The notes: generated from the sequence alone by a model not told the origin. A stretch of 64,000 nucleotides of DNA from Mesostigma viride (GCA_009746045.1 RPFO01000670.1:517954-581953), one strand, 5' to 3'; counted from the first letter of the stretch, positions 1 to 12,845 are shown. Program-made: numbers and translations.

Positions 1-19
1 GCTATCATCCCTCTTCCTC

Positions 20-54
<35 letters not shown>

Positions 55-130
55 AGTTGCTGCAGTTGCTGCAGTTGCTGCTGTTGCTGCTGGTGCTGCT
101 GCTGGTGCTGCTGCTGCTGCTACCACCGCC
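20..130. repeat. CTG/CAG trinucleotide-rich microsatellite
   Basis: A GCTGTT/GCTGCA/GCTGCT-type tract. It lies just downstream (minus strand) of the last visible exon of the histidine kinase gene, so it is probably intronic. It opens long Leu/Gln or Ser/Asn frames that are not genes. Confidence 0.85.
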
Positions 131-160
131 GCCGCCGCAAATCACTGCCCCCCCCCTTAC

Positions 161-3100
161 CCGATATGAGCGTGAGCATGCGCTTGGCCACGCCGATGAC
201 CATCTGCACGACCTCGTTGCGCCTGGCCTTCTGCCGATCCAGGGGGGGGGGCTCCTGCCGCATACAAAGGGTCGCAAGTAAGGCAGCGAAAAAAGCCAGA
301 GGGTGGATGCAAGAACCAGGGAAAGGGGTGGTAATGTGAGCGCAAGGGACCCAGTAAGGCCAGGGATGGCCCCTGATGACTGGAAATGATGTACTTGTCA
401 GCCAGTGAGGAAAGCTGGACCAGGTGGTGACTTTCGCAGAGAACAAGCGGAGTTTTATATATGTTAAGAAAAAGAGGAATGCAATTCTGAAATGCTCTCT
501 TCCATAGATTAATAAGAAAATGTAATCGCAGGAATGGATAAAGCGCAGTCGGCAGCGGGAATTTTATTTAAATGAAGGCCTTGAAAGCTTTCCATCTCCT
601 AAGCGCTGCCTCTTTGCCTGGACTCTTGAATAAAAGCTTTGATGAGTGAACTCGAAGAAGAGAGGGTTGGTTGCGTGAAATTAAAGGCGATTCCTCAGAA
701 TCAAACGAGAGTCAGGCAATGCAAACAACAGAAAAATCAATAAATGAAATAAAACGTAAAGTAGTAAGTTTTTTACGCAAGAAGTATGAAATTGAAATGG
801 CAGACGAAGCTAATAATTTGAATCAAAACGGACTGTTGAAACTGAAAGTATCATAGAGACGCTTACTAGCGTGAAGACACTGCAAGAGGAATTGGACAAA
901 TTAAAGATTGAAGTGCCTGGATGAAAAGACCGTGCTATGGCAGCTGGCCAACATGGGACGCTGTGGGTCGGCCGACAGGGCTCACCGCCACGCTGTGCAC
1001 AGGATGACCACATCACTGGGCCGGTTGGCATGCATTAATCAAGGCAGGCAGAAGAGACGGCCACAATGAGCGTGGCACCGCGGATGCCACTTTCTGTGGA
1101 CAAGCGGGTCACCATCACATGGGAGCTATGCCTGACCCTACCCGTGCACCATGTATGCTTTGCACTTATCAGCGACGTTGCACACGAACTGGGAATGACA
1201 GCAAGACATTGCAACGAGGGGTTCAGAATCAAGGAAAGTAACGAGCATCGAGAAAGCGCATCAGCTGATTTGCACACCGTTCTCCTCCAGCCAGCATCGT
1301 GCCAGCCCCTCACCTGCAGGGTGTGCAGCAGGCCGAGGATGCCATGCAGTGGGGTCTTGAGCTCGTGCACCGTGTACGCAAGTTGGCTGCAGCCATGACA
1401 GGCACCACAAGGGGCACGGCAAGTACGCACACGATGCAGGCAGACAAGGGCCATGGTCAGGGGGGCGGGCAAGCCACCGGGTTGGTTCACCTGCTGCAAT
1501 GGCACATTTTGATTAGTAAAACAGGCTAAAAATCTTCCTCCTCATCCCCAAAAAATATTCCCCCACCAAGTCTGTTGCCATTAAAATCTCCAAACAACTG
1601 CATTTTCTTTTGCTGGTTATCAAAATATGAGCAAAATGCGAGCAAAATGTGGCCATGTCTTGACAGGATCCCCATCACCAGGGCATTCTGGTTGCAGGGC
1701 CACCCATGCAGCAGAGCATCGGCAAATGGACCATGAGAAAGGACACAGCATGGTGCAGAAGATGCAAAGTTTGGTACGTCATCATCAGCATCGTCATCAC
1801 AACCCCCGTCTTCTTCGTACCGGTCCCTCTCCCTCTGCGATAACTCGGTGGGCGAGCACGGCTCGTGGTCCACGCCACCGACGGTGCCATCCTCGTGTCG
1901 CCGCGTGCGGTGGCTGGAGCCCTTGCCGCAGACCGCGGGGCTGTGAGCATACCACATGAACGCCAGTACCGGGTAGACACCCTGCGCACGCACATGGGGT
2001 AGGAACAAAAAGAGAGGGGGAGGGGAAAAAGGGAGGACGAGGAGGCGGGAGAGAACAAGCCAAGGGGGCAGTGTGGATCAGCAGCCTTTACTACTGTGGC
2101 AAGGAGAGCGCGGGGCTCTTGCATCGTACGTAAGATATTCTATGCACTCCATCCCTCACATTGTCCAGAGTTCGACTGTGACAAACTTCACCTCACGTTT
2201 TACAGCTTCGTCCATGAGTGACCATAAGGGTAGTACGTCCTACTCATGTTTGCCCCCGTGGGACTAGATAGTTTAGGGTAATGCTGGTATTTATCAGCGA
2301 ATGGCCAACGCACGGGCACTACTCTCCGGTAATGAGCTTTTTTGCAGATTGGCTAAGTTTGGGATGCCTTCGGATCAGGAGACCCCTACAGTCGCCAAAG
2401 TCTGCCAGAGGTCCGGTCGTACCGGGGCACGGAGCCGCATGGTACGGACGATACTTGGCACAACTTGGCAAGATCAACATTCAAAGCACATTCAATAGCA
2501 ATTGCAGTGATCGATCATTACAGTATTATACATCCCAAGCTGGCAAGCTGCTGATCAACCCATCGCACCCTCTCAATATCCCCTCACAGCACCATGGCAT
2601 GAGCATACCCCCTTGTTGCACCATGGCATGGGGAGCAACCATGCCCCACGAGCTGCACGTGCTTGCTACGTCCTGCGAGTGCGCCACTTGCTGCCACGAA
2701 CATGTTGTAGCCATGCAGCCACTCACCACCACAAACAGGTTGTAGCCGTGCAGCCACTCACCACCACAAACAGGTTGTAGCCATGCAGCCACTCACCACC
2801 ACAAACAGGTTGTAGCCATGCAGCCACTCACCACCACGAACATGTTGTAGCCATGCAGCCACTCACCACCACACACAGGTTGTAGCCGTGCAGCCACTCG
2901 CCACCACAAACAGGTTGTAGCCATGCAGCCACTCACCACCACAAACAGGTTGTAGCCATGCAGCCACTCACCACCACAAACAGGTTGTAGCCATGCAGCC
3001 ACTCACCACCACAAACAGGTTGTAGCCGTGCAGCCACTCGCCACCACAAACAGGTTGTAGCCATGCAGCCACTCACCACCACAAACATGTTGTAGCCATG

Positions 3101-6100
3101 CAGCCACTCACCACCACAAACATGTTGTAGCCATGCAGCCACTCGTCCGTCTTCTCGTGGAGCTGCGCAAGGGTGGTCATTGACACCAGCTGTGGCGTGT
3201 GCCGGCAGAAACAGACAGGAGATGCAGGCAGGACACACAGGGGATGCAGGCAGAGGTTTGCGCGTGTGCATACGTGGGTGTCAGGCGCCAACCAAGGGAG
3301 GCATGGTAACCGCACCACATGCCTCCCATCCAGGGACCAGTGCAAGCAGAGATGTGCACAGGATGAGGCGCATGCAACCATATGCATTCACCAACAATAC
3401 GATCAGGGCAGGGACCGGGGGATGGCACAAACATGCGATGCAATGGTGGTGGCAGGCGGTTGGGCAAAAACTTTGCGCGCATGCCCATGCTTGCTTCCCA
3501 CGCATGGATGGTGTGTGTGGCCCCACAAACCACAAGGACAATAGAAACGTGGGAATGAGAGGACAGGCAACAGCAAGAAAACAAGACGCATGAGAATAAA
3601 GAAGAATGGCACCATGAAATAAGCAACCAGGGAGGCAGCCTGCCTTGCCATGCATCACAAGGGAGGCATGACGGCGCACCTTATTAATGTATTCATTTAT
3701 TATGTATTTATTTTGCATACCTTGAGCACCGGAAGATACACCCATGACAGCGCGGTGAAGGCAAACATCAGCCAGTCCTGCCGTGACGCCAAGGGCAGGT
3801 AGCGAATCAGGCAGCGCCATCCGTCCCCCGCCGCGTCCTTCTCCTTGCCCAGGCTCAGTGCCACCGCGGCCGAGGCGAGGGATGCAGCGGCGGCAGCGGC
3901 AGCCGAGCGGGGGGACGGTGCCTTGGAGGCGGACGCGAATGATCCGGCCACCTGCATGCCGCCACTGTCGGGCAAGCCGTCTCTCACCTTCCTCTGATGG
4001 GGAAACCGAGTGGGCCAAGGAGGGATGAAAGCAGGGTATGCATACACCCATTACTCGTCGGGCCAAGGAAAAAGATGGAGCTCCAGTGACACACACCAGT
4101 GTTTGAGACACTAGATTCTAAAACTAGAAACTACACGCTAAATTCTCCAGATTCGTGCCAGTAGACGCAGCCAGAGATCTCAATGGCCCCCAGTCTGGCT
4201 GCGGTCATCACCCCGTCAGGCCAGAAAGACGTCACAAATGCAGGCACGCTTACAAGCACGGCACATGTTACCACAACTCCGCCAGTGCCCGCTGCATGCC
4301 AGGGACACCTTTATCAAGGAGACAACCTTTATGTCCGCCAGCTGCCCATACTGGGGCTACAAACCAGCAACCCACCGCCATGTTACAAGCTCAAGACAGG
4401 CTCCATAAAGACGCTTCTTAGGAGGGGGAAACACGGCAGACGGCATGATGTACCTGTAGCCCTGGGTGCGGCGTGGCAGAATCCAAACATCTACACCGCA
4501 TCCCCACCTTGTTGCTACCTAGTGGGGTTTGCGAGGCTAAGCCCCTAATGTAGGACCTTCTGGGAGCCATCAAGAAGCAATAACTGTACACATAAATCAG
4601 ACACTACAACAGTTTAGAAAACCCTAACGCACACTGTGTGTCCATGCATGCATGGTTGTGTGTGTCCATGCATGCATGCATGCATGCATGTATGTGTGTG
4701 TCTGTGTGTATATGCGTGTGTGTGTCTGTGTGTCTCTCTGTGTGTGTGTCAGTGCGTGCATGCGTGCGTGCTTGCCAGCCCACTCACCGTGACGATCAGT
4801 GTGGGCGCCAGGTGCTTGAGCTTGAAGGAGCACTGCATGGTGACCACCGCCAGCAGCGCGTAGCCGTGCAGCGCACAACCAATCAGCAGCATGGGCCAGG
4901 ATAGGCCGTGTGACGCCGCGCCCGAGGTGACCAGCACGCCCCCCCCTTCGGCACACGTGTCGGGGTCCGGGGCGATGTGGGTGCCCCGCAGCTCGCGCGT
5001 GCGGAAGAGGAGGGAGAACGCGAGGAAGCCGCCGATGTTGGCACAGATGGTCCATGCCAGCTGGCGGGACGTAGTCAAGGGGGGAGCGGCCAGGGCAGTG
5101 GATACGGCGATGCCAAGTCAACAAGGCAGTCCACAAGGCACACAGCAAGGGTGGGATGGAGCATGCGTAGAAGGTGGGGTGCAACATCGCTGCCGAGGGG
5201 GTGGCCACCTGGATAGGGCGGGTGAGGCTTGGGGGCGCGTGCGGTAGACAGCACGCATGCAACAGGTGAATGACTGCTGTGACCAAGCTGCACATACAAG
5301 ATGATGCACATACATCGACATGATGCGGATACCGATCACCAAGACAATGCACGCGCAGAGAGGGGCCAGTGCTTGTGGAACACATCGCACCACCCGACGA
5401 TTCGATACACGCTCTATGTAGTCAGGGAAGGGCACCAGGTGGCAGCATATAACGCCATGATGCGGATACGGTGTGCAGTGGTGGGAGCATGCAGGCAGGC
5501 AGCGGGTGGGAGCACGTGCTGTGAGCAAGCCATCTCGTGACGTCGGCCAAAAGAAGGCACACGGCATTACATGTGAATGGACAGTATCAGGCATGGCGCA
5601 CAGGGGGCATGGGAACAGACCTTATCCTTCCTGCTCTTGGTGAACAGGTTGAAGAAGAGGATGGCCGCCAGGCTGGACAGCAGCCAGAGAGACAGGTGGT
5701 AGCCATTTTGGAACCCACCTGCGGGACAGGCAGCATATCCATGGCATAAACATGCAGCATGTCCGTGCAAGTAGCGCGCAAACATACAAAGTGTCACATG
5801 CACACCTACACACATGCACACACGCGCACACGCGCACAAGGGGCAAAGTGATGCCCCCCTCCCCTTCCTCCACCCCCCCCCCCCCCCCCCTCAAAAACCA
5901 TTTTATGATGTGCAGGCTGTTAATACATCCATGATGACAGGTATTCATGCTCACAAGCCACGCGAACGGCTCCCCATACCCTTCTCTGTGCCCAGCCCCA
6001 AGCAAGATCTGCGTAGTACTGTTAGCCACCCATCCCGCTTCCTCCTCCTCCCTCTCCCCCTCTCCCCTCTCCCCTCTCCCTCTCCCCCTCTCCCCCTCTC

Positions 6101-7904
6101 CCCCTCTCCCCTCTCCCCTCTCCCCTCTCCCCCTCTCCCCTCTCCCCTCTCCCCCTCTCCCCCTCTCCCCCTCCCCCCTCCCCCTCTCCCCCTCTCCCCC
6201 TCTCCCCCTCTCCCCCTCTCCCCCTCTCCCCCTCTCCCCCTCCCCCTCTCCCCCTCTCCCCTCTCCCCTCTCCCCCTCTCCCCTCTCCCCCTCTCCCCCT
6301 CTCCCCCTCCCCCTCTCCCTCTGCCCCTCTCCCCCTCTCCCCTCCCCCTCTCCCCCTCTCCCCCTCTCCCCCTCTCCCCCTCTCCCCCTCTGCCCCTCTC
6401 CCCCTCTCCCCCTCTCCCCCTCTCTGCCGCTTTCTCACATGCTTGCTTACTATACCTGCACGACAACCAGTTCTCTTCCCCTCCTTCCCCTGCTGTGCAG
6501 CAAGCGCTCAGGCTGCTAATCATCGCTTCTAGCCACGGTGGACATGGCCACTAGACAGAGTGACCTACAAAGTGACCTGCAGAGACACCGGCAGAGCGGC
6601 GGGCAGCTCCTGTTGGCATCCCCATGCGATTCCCAACACTGTCTCTCAGCAACAGCTTGGATTGGACAAGGCATGCCACCGTGGCGGTTAAAAGTATAAG
6701 GGACCCTCCGGCACCATCCCCAGGCAGCATGCTACCGCTGCCACGCAGGAGGGCATCCCTGTGGACGGCACACATGGCCATGATGCCTCAGAGCACAATC
6801 GTAATGTCCGACCCCACTCATATCCCCATCGCACTTGTCGCTTGTGTCAAGGTGGGCACATCACGGACCTGCCATCAAGGTGGCACACGACCTGCCATCA
6901 AGGTGGCACACGACCTGCCATCAAGGTGGCACACGACCTGCCATCAAGGTGGCACACGACCTCCCATCAAGGTGGCACACGACCTGCCATCAAGGTGGCA
7001 CACGACCTGCCATCAAGGTGGCACACGACCTGCCATCAAGGTGGCACACGACCTGCCATCAAGGTGGCACACGACCTCCCATCAAGGTGGCACACGACCT
7101 GCCATCAAGGTGGCACACGACCTGCCATCAAGGTGGCACACGACCTGCCATCAAGGTGGCACACGACCTGCCATCAAGGTGGCACACGACCTGCCATTAA
7201 GGTGGCACACGACCTGCCATCAAGGTGGCACACGACCTGCCATCAAGGTGGCACACGACCTGCCATCAAGGTGGCACACGACCTGCCATCAAGGTGGCAC
7301 ACGACCTGCCATCAAGGTGGCACACGACCTGCCATCAAGGTGGCACACGACCTGCCATCAAGGTGGCACACGACCTCCCATCAAGGTGGCACACGACCTG
7401 CCATCAAGGTGGCACACGACCTGCCATCAAGGTGGCACACGACCTGCCATCAAGGTGGCACACGACCTGCCATCAAGGTGGCACACGACCTGCCATCAAG
7501 GTGGCACACGACCTGCCATCAAGGTGCCACACGACCTGCCATCAAGGTGGCACACGACCTGCCATCAAGGTGGCACACGACCTGCCATCAAGGTGGCACA
7601 CGACCTGCCATCAATCTTATCAGCGAACGCAATAAGGCGTGTGCTGACCGCCCAGACGCCCGCATGCCACATGGTGCCTGCTGAGCAAACCGCCACAAAG
7701 CTTTGGCAAACCGGTGTGGCAGCCTTGGCCTGTTGCCTGGCCGGCTTGATGATGACTCATGAAGATTGGGCTATCGGTACTCTGATGTGCAGGGCATTCC
7801 CCAAATGGCCATTGTCGGCTCCAGCATGGCGGCGGCATACCTAGCGCACTGCTGTGGGAGTAGAGCCCGAACGCGCTCACATGCAGCGTGACGAGGTAGA
7901 CCTC
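161..7904 (-). CDS. Membrane-bound sensor histidine kinase-like protein, partial (8 exons seen)
   Basis: Exons in transcription order: 7904-7841, 5718-5621, 5060-4788, 3993-3721, 3162-3112, 1981-1821, 1386-1314, 254-161. All junctions are GT-AG and the reading frame is continuous over 362 codons. The 1386-1314 exon carries the phospho-acceptor H-box [19 protein letters not shown] (His codon near 1365-1367). The next exon continues the HisKA helix ([20 protein letters not shown]). Earlier exons encode hydrophobic segments: [56 protein letters not shown]. The likely design is an N-terminal multi-pass sensor followed by a dimerisation/phosphotransfer domain. The ATPase domain and any receiver domain lie beyond the left edge. 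The first exon(s) upstream of 7904 were not found, so the start is unknown. Identification rests on the H-box plus the helix behind it. The sensory module matches no family I can name. Confidence 0.74.
2690..3157. repeat. 35-bp minisatellite containing exon end plus splice donor
   Basis: About 13 head-to-tail 35-bp units. The first unit (minus strand) is the 3' part of exon 3162-3112 of the histidine kinase gene ([11 protein letters not shown]) plus its donor GTGAGTGG. The following units repeat the same coding end and donor with few changes (CATG/CAGG variants). Because 35 is not a multiple of 3, all three minus frames rotate through each other and stay open. Confidence 0.95.
4630..4775. repeat. 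CATG and TG microsatellites
   Basis: Runs of CATG and TG/TGCG directly after the donor of the exon ending at 4788, in an intron of the histidine kinase gene. Confidence 0.85.
6046..6425. repeat. CCCCTCT polypyrimidine tract
   Basis: About 380 bp of CCCCTCT/CCCTCTC-type pure pyrimidine on the plus strand, in the intron between histidine-kinase exons 7904-7841 and 5718-5621. It produces open frames on both strands that are not genes. Confidence 0.95.
6866..7616. repeat. 23-bp minisatellite, about 33 copies
   Basis: Head-to-tail units containing GACCTGCCATCAAGGTGGCA, nearly identical (CCTCCC and GGTGCC variants are visible). It lies in the same intron as the polypyrimidine tract. On the gene's strand each unit contains GGCAG followed by GTCGTG, a weak donor-like string, but I found no parent exon. 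Confidence 0.95.
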
Positions 7905-8629
7905 CTGGGGGACAGGCACCAAGGAAGAGTTGGCAGGGGGACGATGAGTGGCCCACGGGGCACAAGAGGGTGTTCGACATGCATGCATGCGTGTGCCAGT
8001 AGCCAGCGGAACCACACTGGAGGAGACAGGGGATCTGCGGGAGGTACCGGACTGCAACCAGGCTCGAGTGAACAGGGGCTGAATATTCCTTTAGGTCCTG
8101 CCAAGCAGGACAGAATGCAGCACATTGGCCCACATTCCCATGCGCTGACAGCCGTACGCTGATATAGGCCTTCTAAAAGGTGTGTGAAGATGACAGCAGA
8201 GCATGCAAGTACATTTGACGCCCAATGCCTCACCCCATGCAGCTCTTGCGCTGAATCCACACAGACCACAAGTCAATCAAAAGCTGTGGACAGGGAGGGT
8301 AAAGTTGGTGTGTTTAACTTTTGCAAAGCTTTGTACTGGTCTAAGATGAACAGACCCACCTAAACCAACGTTGGGTAAAACGTAAGGTTATGTAGACATG
8401 TGTAATGGTAGTGGTGCTGGGAGGGTGGATCACATCAGACTAGACACGAAAGTTAGTCTACAATAGCGCGGCATCTAAAAAGATTGCGTTGTCCTATTGT
8501 AGTAACTTTTACATATGCAGTCAGCCTCAGACCGGCTCGCACCAGGAAATTACTTTAAAACTGACACACGCTGTTGGACATGCGCCGGTTGGTGCCTGAC
8601 AGGGTTTTACCATGCTGGTACCTTTGCGA

Positions 8630-9115
8630 CATGGCAGTCAAACAGTTACCTTATCAAACAGTTAACTTATCAAACAGTTACCTTATCAAACAGTTACCTT
8701 ATCAAACAGTTAACTTATCAAACAGTTAACTTATCAAACAGTTACCTTATGTGTGGCAGTCAAACAGTTACCTTATCAAACAGTTAACTTATCAAACAGT
8801 TACCTTATCAAACAGTTACCTTATCAAACAGTTAACTTATCAAACAGTTAACTTATCAAACAGTTACCTTATGTGTGGCAGTCAAACAGTTACCTTATCA
8901 AACAGTTAACTTATCAAACAGTTACCTTATCAAACAGTTAACTTATCAAACAGTTAACTTATCAAACAGTTACCTTATGTGTGGCAGTCAAACAGTTACC
9001 TTATCAAACAGTTAACTTATCAAACAGTTACCTTATCAAACAGTTAACTTATCAAACAGTTAACTTATCAAACAGTTACCTTATGTGTGGCAGTCAAACA
9101 GTTACCTTATCAAGC
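8630..9115. repeat. 16-bp tandem array with higher-order blocks
   Basis: Units of TTATCAAACAGTTACC or TTATCAAACAGTTAAC. They are grouped in blocks separated by GTGTGGCAGTCAAAC. The spacers start at 8751, 8873, 8979 and 9085, giving block lengths of 122, 106 and 106 bp. The difference of 16 is one unit. It may lie upstream of, or inside the 5' region of, the histidine kinase gene. Confidence 0.92.
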
Positions 9116-9119
9116 TTTG

Positions 9120-11829
9120 GCATCGCAAATCGCGAAGCCTTCTGCATAGGCTCCCTGTTGCGACGAAGACTACACACTTCATTAGGGTGTACTCGATCTG
9201 GTTTTAACTCTCACATTTTTTTCCTGTTTACATAAAGCACATGGAGTGGATGATTGACTCGTGCCAAGTATAAATGCGGGGTACGAAACTCACCCCGGGC
9301 CTGACTTTCCTTCGGTCTGCTTGGAAGGCACCAAGAATCAAGTCCCAGCAGAGGACGACCCCGAAGACGAATGCGCCGGAGACCGTACTTCGGCATGAAG
9401 CGGCAGAGAACGGCATGGTTCACCCTTACTGGCTGCCGTTAAGCCCCATACGAAACCTCGGGATACTACGTATGCTGAGAAGCCTTTTGCATTCAACCAT
9501 GCCGCGGAAGCGGGGTAATCGATGGGGCTGGACACCTGTGGGTAAACAACATTGAATTCAAACCCTAACATTCTCCCAGCCTTTTATATCCGCAAATATT
9601 CCTTCCACTTGTGGCATTTTACTACGTCCAAACTAAGCGCATTTCACCAGCCCTTGTATGGGTCGCAGGCCGACGTCACTGACAAATGTAAAAGGTTTCC
9701 AAAACAGGTAGTCTATACCTGCCTCTACGGAGCGTTTCTCCAGGCATGATTGGCCCACCCTAATGCTTTCTCTTACGAGACCCACAGCATGAAAACGATC
9801 AGCTGCAAGGAGCATGCATTCATGTCAACTTGTCTTGCAATTACTGCCGACTAAAGAGGATATTTCGGCCGCCACATCAGGCTGGTGTCCGCAGATATTG
9901 CTGCCATCTCGAATGCGTTGTCATCTTCGCAGTCTGTTCCCGCGTCACGGATTTGCTTTGTGGCAGGTTCACCAGGGGGGGTGTCCGAAACAAAAATATC
10001 AGACACATACGCTGAAATTTTCCAAAAGTTGGCCCTTGGACCCTACCTACCTAGCACGTAGGCGCTATACCTAGCAAAACCCTGGGGTCCCAAGGGTTAT
10101 AGGGGTCGACCTAGGGAGCAAAATGATCAGCTCCGCGAGCTCTACAGTTTGAGCATATTGGTGTGTGGGAAAATTCCGGTTTTCTAAAATGGGTCATTGG
10201 CCGGCGCGACTACGCGATACTGGCACGGCACGGCGCTGGATAGCCGAAGCCTTGTAGTGGTGGCAGACGGCAGCATACTTCCGTGCCTAGGGGCAGCACC
10301 ATCTTGCGGGCAAACCCCCCCCCTCCTGTGGTCCTGCCAAAATTTTGACTGCAGATTTGGGTTCAGCTCGCCAAGTGCTATCAGTTTGTCCGTCAAACCG
10401 TTTCAAAATTCCGACCATACAGGGAGCTAGCAGAAATCCAAGTGTTTTGTTGTAAAAAACCCATATCGGCCCGGCACCCTACCTACCTACCCTTTAAGTT
10501 AACGGTTTTTGAGGCTCTGTAACTTCTAACCTAGAGACCCCTGGGGTTGCGACCAGTGGCAAACATGCTTGTTTTCGCGAGATCTACTCGAATCCAGCGT
10601 CGTGTAAATTTTCTTGTTTTTGGACACCCCCCCTGGGTTCACCGCGAACTTTATTACCCGGCTGTCCGTCCACATACATGTAGTGTCTTCCGTACCAGGC
10701 CTTGGGTCGCTGCCGCCACCCGCGGCCTGGATGCACCTTGCCGTTCAGCCTGCAAACCCGGGCCCAGGGTGCTGCTGCGGTTGTTACATGTGCCACTCTG
10801 GCGGCGTAGAAACAGAAGCCGTACTGCATCTGTAGAGTAGCTGTCCAGATTGGTACATCGAATGCTATCCAAATATGAAATATCCACCTCCAGGCCACCT
10901 CATACAGGATAATTTCGCCAAACGTTGTCATTGCGATGCTGACAAAAGGGCAAAGGAGAAAAGGTCATCGATGCAGGTTGATCCCAGTGATACAAGTGTG
11001 AAACTGACACAGAAAGGTTGATTCCCGTGATACTCTGTCGGGCAACGGGTGCAGCGTGGAAATAAACGGCCCTCTGACTGAACTGCTCTGAACCGACATC
11101 TGTTCACTGACTCAAAAATGGTACACGACGTCGCCACTCTGCAGTCAGGCACAGTCGTTGATGAGTTGAATTGAGTTCATTCCCGCGCCGGTGGTCCGAC
11201 AGGGTCAATAGTGGATCCAAAGACTGGTCCTGCCAGCCGGCACAGGGTCGACGGACAACGGTGCCATCAAACATCCATTCCTGTCTTCTGACAGGTTCCT
11301 GAAAGATATGATTGCAGAAAGATATGATCCGCAGAGCTCGCGCTGGCCGCTGGCGGACGCCTGCATGGTTTCCAATAGGAGGGGTGACATTCAGCCAAGC
11401 TAAATAGGGGCCGGATCCGGCTGCAGCCGGCCAGCCGCCGGTCCAGTATGTCTGGCCCCTATTTCCACATATTAGGGGCCCGTGCAGCACCAGTTGTCCA
11501 GCTCTGGCTGGCCCCCATCTTTTCGGCCCCTGTAGGGTCGAATCCAGGGGCCGATTTTTGTGCAGCCGTCCGAGTCTGACTAGTCAGCCCCTCTACCGGC
11601 TGAGACAGAGTTTGGCGCCCCCATTATCAGGTGTCCAAGCAGGGGCGGACTTTCGGGGGCAACCTTCGGACGAACCGTTAGGTTCGCCGGAATGATTGGC
11701 GAAGCTTATTATCAGATAATTAGTTAGATTATTATCTGATCTGGCGGAGCCTGGGTGGAGCCAATTTTCGGAAGAACATCCAAGGATCACGCCAGCTGCA
11801 CAACTGAAGGCACAACTACTGAACTACAT
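9120..11829. other. Gene-poor stretch, no recognised gene
   Basis: No frame here shows a recognisable domain or a credible exon with splice sites. An 11-bp perfect inverted repeat (AAATAGGGGCC / GGCCCCTATTT) sits near 11402-11466, inside a GGCCCC-rich zone that continues to about 11600. CCCTACCTACCT-type strings recur near 10040 and 10480. It may be old transposon debris. Confidence 0.5.
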
Positions 11830-12845
11830 CACAAAACTACGACACGCAGCCACATCGCTGCCGGCCCACCATGTAGGCCTGGGAGGGTCGATCAAGACCG
11901 CATGGGTCGCGACAAAGTCGGCCCGGGTGCGGCGGAATAACACAGTCAGCCACGGTGCGAGTGAGGGCGAGTGACAGGCGCTGCCGCCAATACGAGGACC
12001 ACGTGCGGGCAGACCACGGGGCGGTCTGACCCTCGAGGTCGAGGCGGTCTTCACGGCGCTGGCAGCACTCGTGGAAAAACTCCGCTGTCTTGGGGCCCAT
12101 GGCCCCGAACTCCTCAAGCCGCCCCCGGGATGACCCGGTGGGGCCCCACATTGCCGTAGGAGGCACTAAACTTGTCGCGCTCAGCCACAGCGGCAGCAGC
12201 GCCGGCATCCACAGCCGCCCGGAGGATGTGGCGACCGGAGAGCGGTAGAGCCACGGAGACATCGATGAGCAGGTGGCAACCCTGCCCGTCGTACACGTAG
12301 TCAAGCACGGTAATGTCGGGGCGGTGGTTGGGTGAGGAGAGGGCGGCCCCGTCCGCGTCCTCGCACTTGATGGCGGAGTGGGGAAAGACCGACCGAACCA
12401 TGGCACACACCACCCGGAGGAAAGCGGTATGGAGATAGAGGAACCAGTTCTGGTTCCGCTGGCCACCCATGCACGCGATGTAGTGCGTCCCAGTAGTATC
12501 CAGAGCAAGCCCGCAGCTGCCGCAGGACGCACCCGCCGTGATGATGAGAGGTTGCGGGGCAAAGAGCTGGTGGCGGAGAGCGATGGCGTAAAGGGCCGGA
12601 ACCAGCGTGAACAAAGGGCTCATGGGGAGGGCGCGCAGTAATGCGAACCCCACGCTCCCCTCAAGGGAAACGGAGTGAAGCCAAGCCTTCCCCTGATCGT
12701 TCAAGCTCGCATGCAGACCCATCCAGTCGGCACAGACTGTGTAGTATACCCGCGTAGGTCTTTTGTTGTTTTTCATGAACGCAGGCAGGGACTGACGACA
12801 TTGGACACGCCGGGCGTGCCCCCGATGATATATATGCTCACACAA
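11830..12845 (-). pseudogene. Non-LTR retrotransposon 3' fragment (CCHC plus restriction-like endonuclease region)
   Basis: The minus-strand frame 12845-12114 reads as the C-terminal part of a retrotransposon polyprotein. It has a knuckle CGSCGLALDTTGTHYIAC (C-x2-C-x9-H-x3-C), then RPDITV and LLIDVSVALP, the RPD...DV pattern of restriction-like endonuclease tails in early-branching LINEs. The homologous continuation (RLEEFGAMGPKTAEFF through SSYWRQRLSLAL) lies in another frame between about 12120 and 11940, so there is a frameshift near 12130. No reverse transcriptase core is seen upstream. It is a truncated, broken copy. R2/CRE-like or Dualen-like affiliation is an inference. Confidence 0.6.

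Noticed and set aside
6551-6781. Minus-strand frame with a hydrophobic stretch ([13 protein letters not shown]) as a further histidine kinase exon
   Set aside because: Exons 7904-7841 and 5718-5621 already join in phase (SAL-G|GF), leaving no need for it, and it has no clear splice sites.
6866-7616. CRISPR array
   Set aside because: Direct repeats have no unique spacers and the DNA is eukaryotic.
6624-7844. 406-residue [15 protein letters not shown] repeat protein
   Set aside because: A 23-bp minisatellite. The unit has no stop codon and nothing outside it looks coding on that strand.
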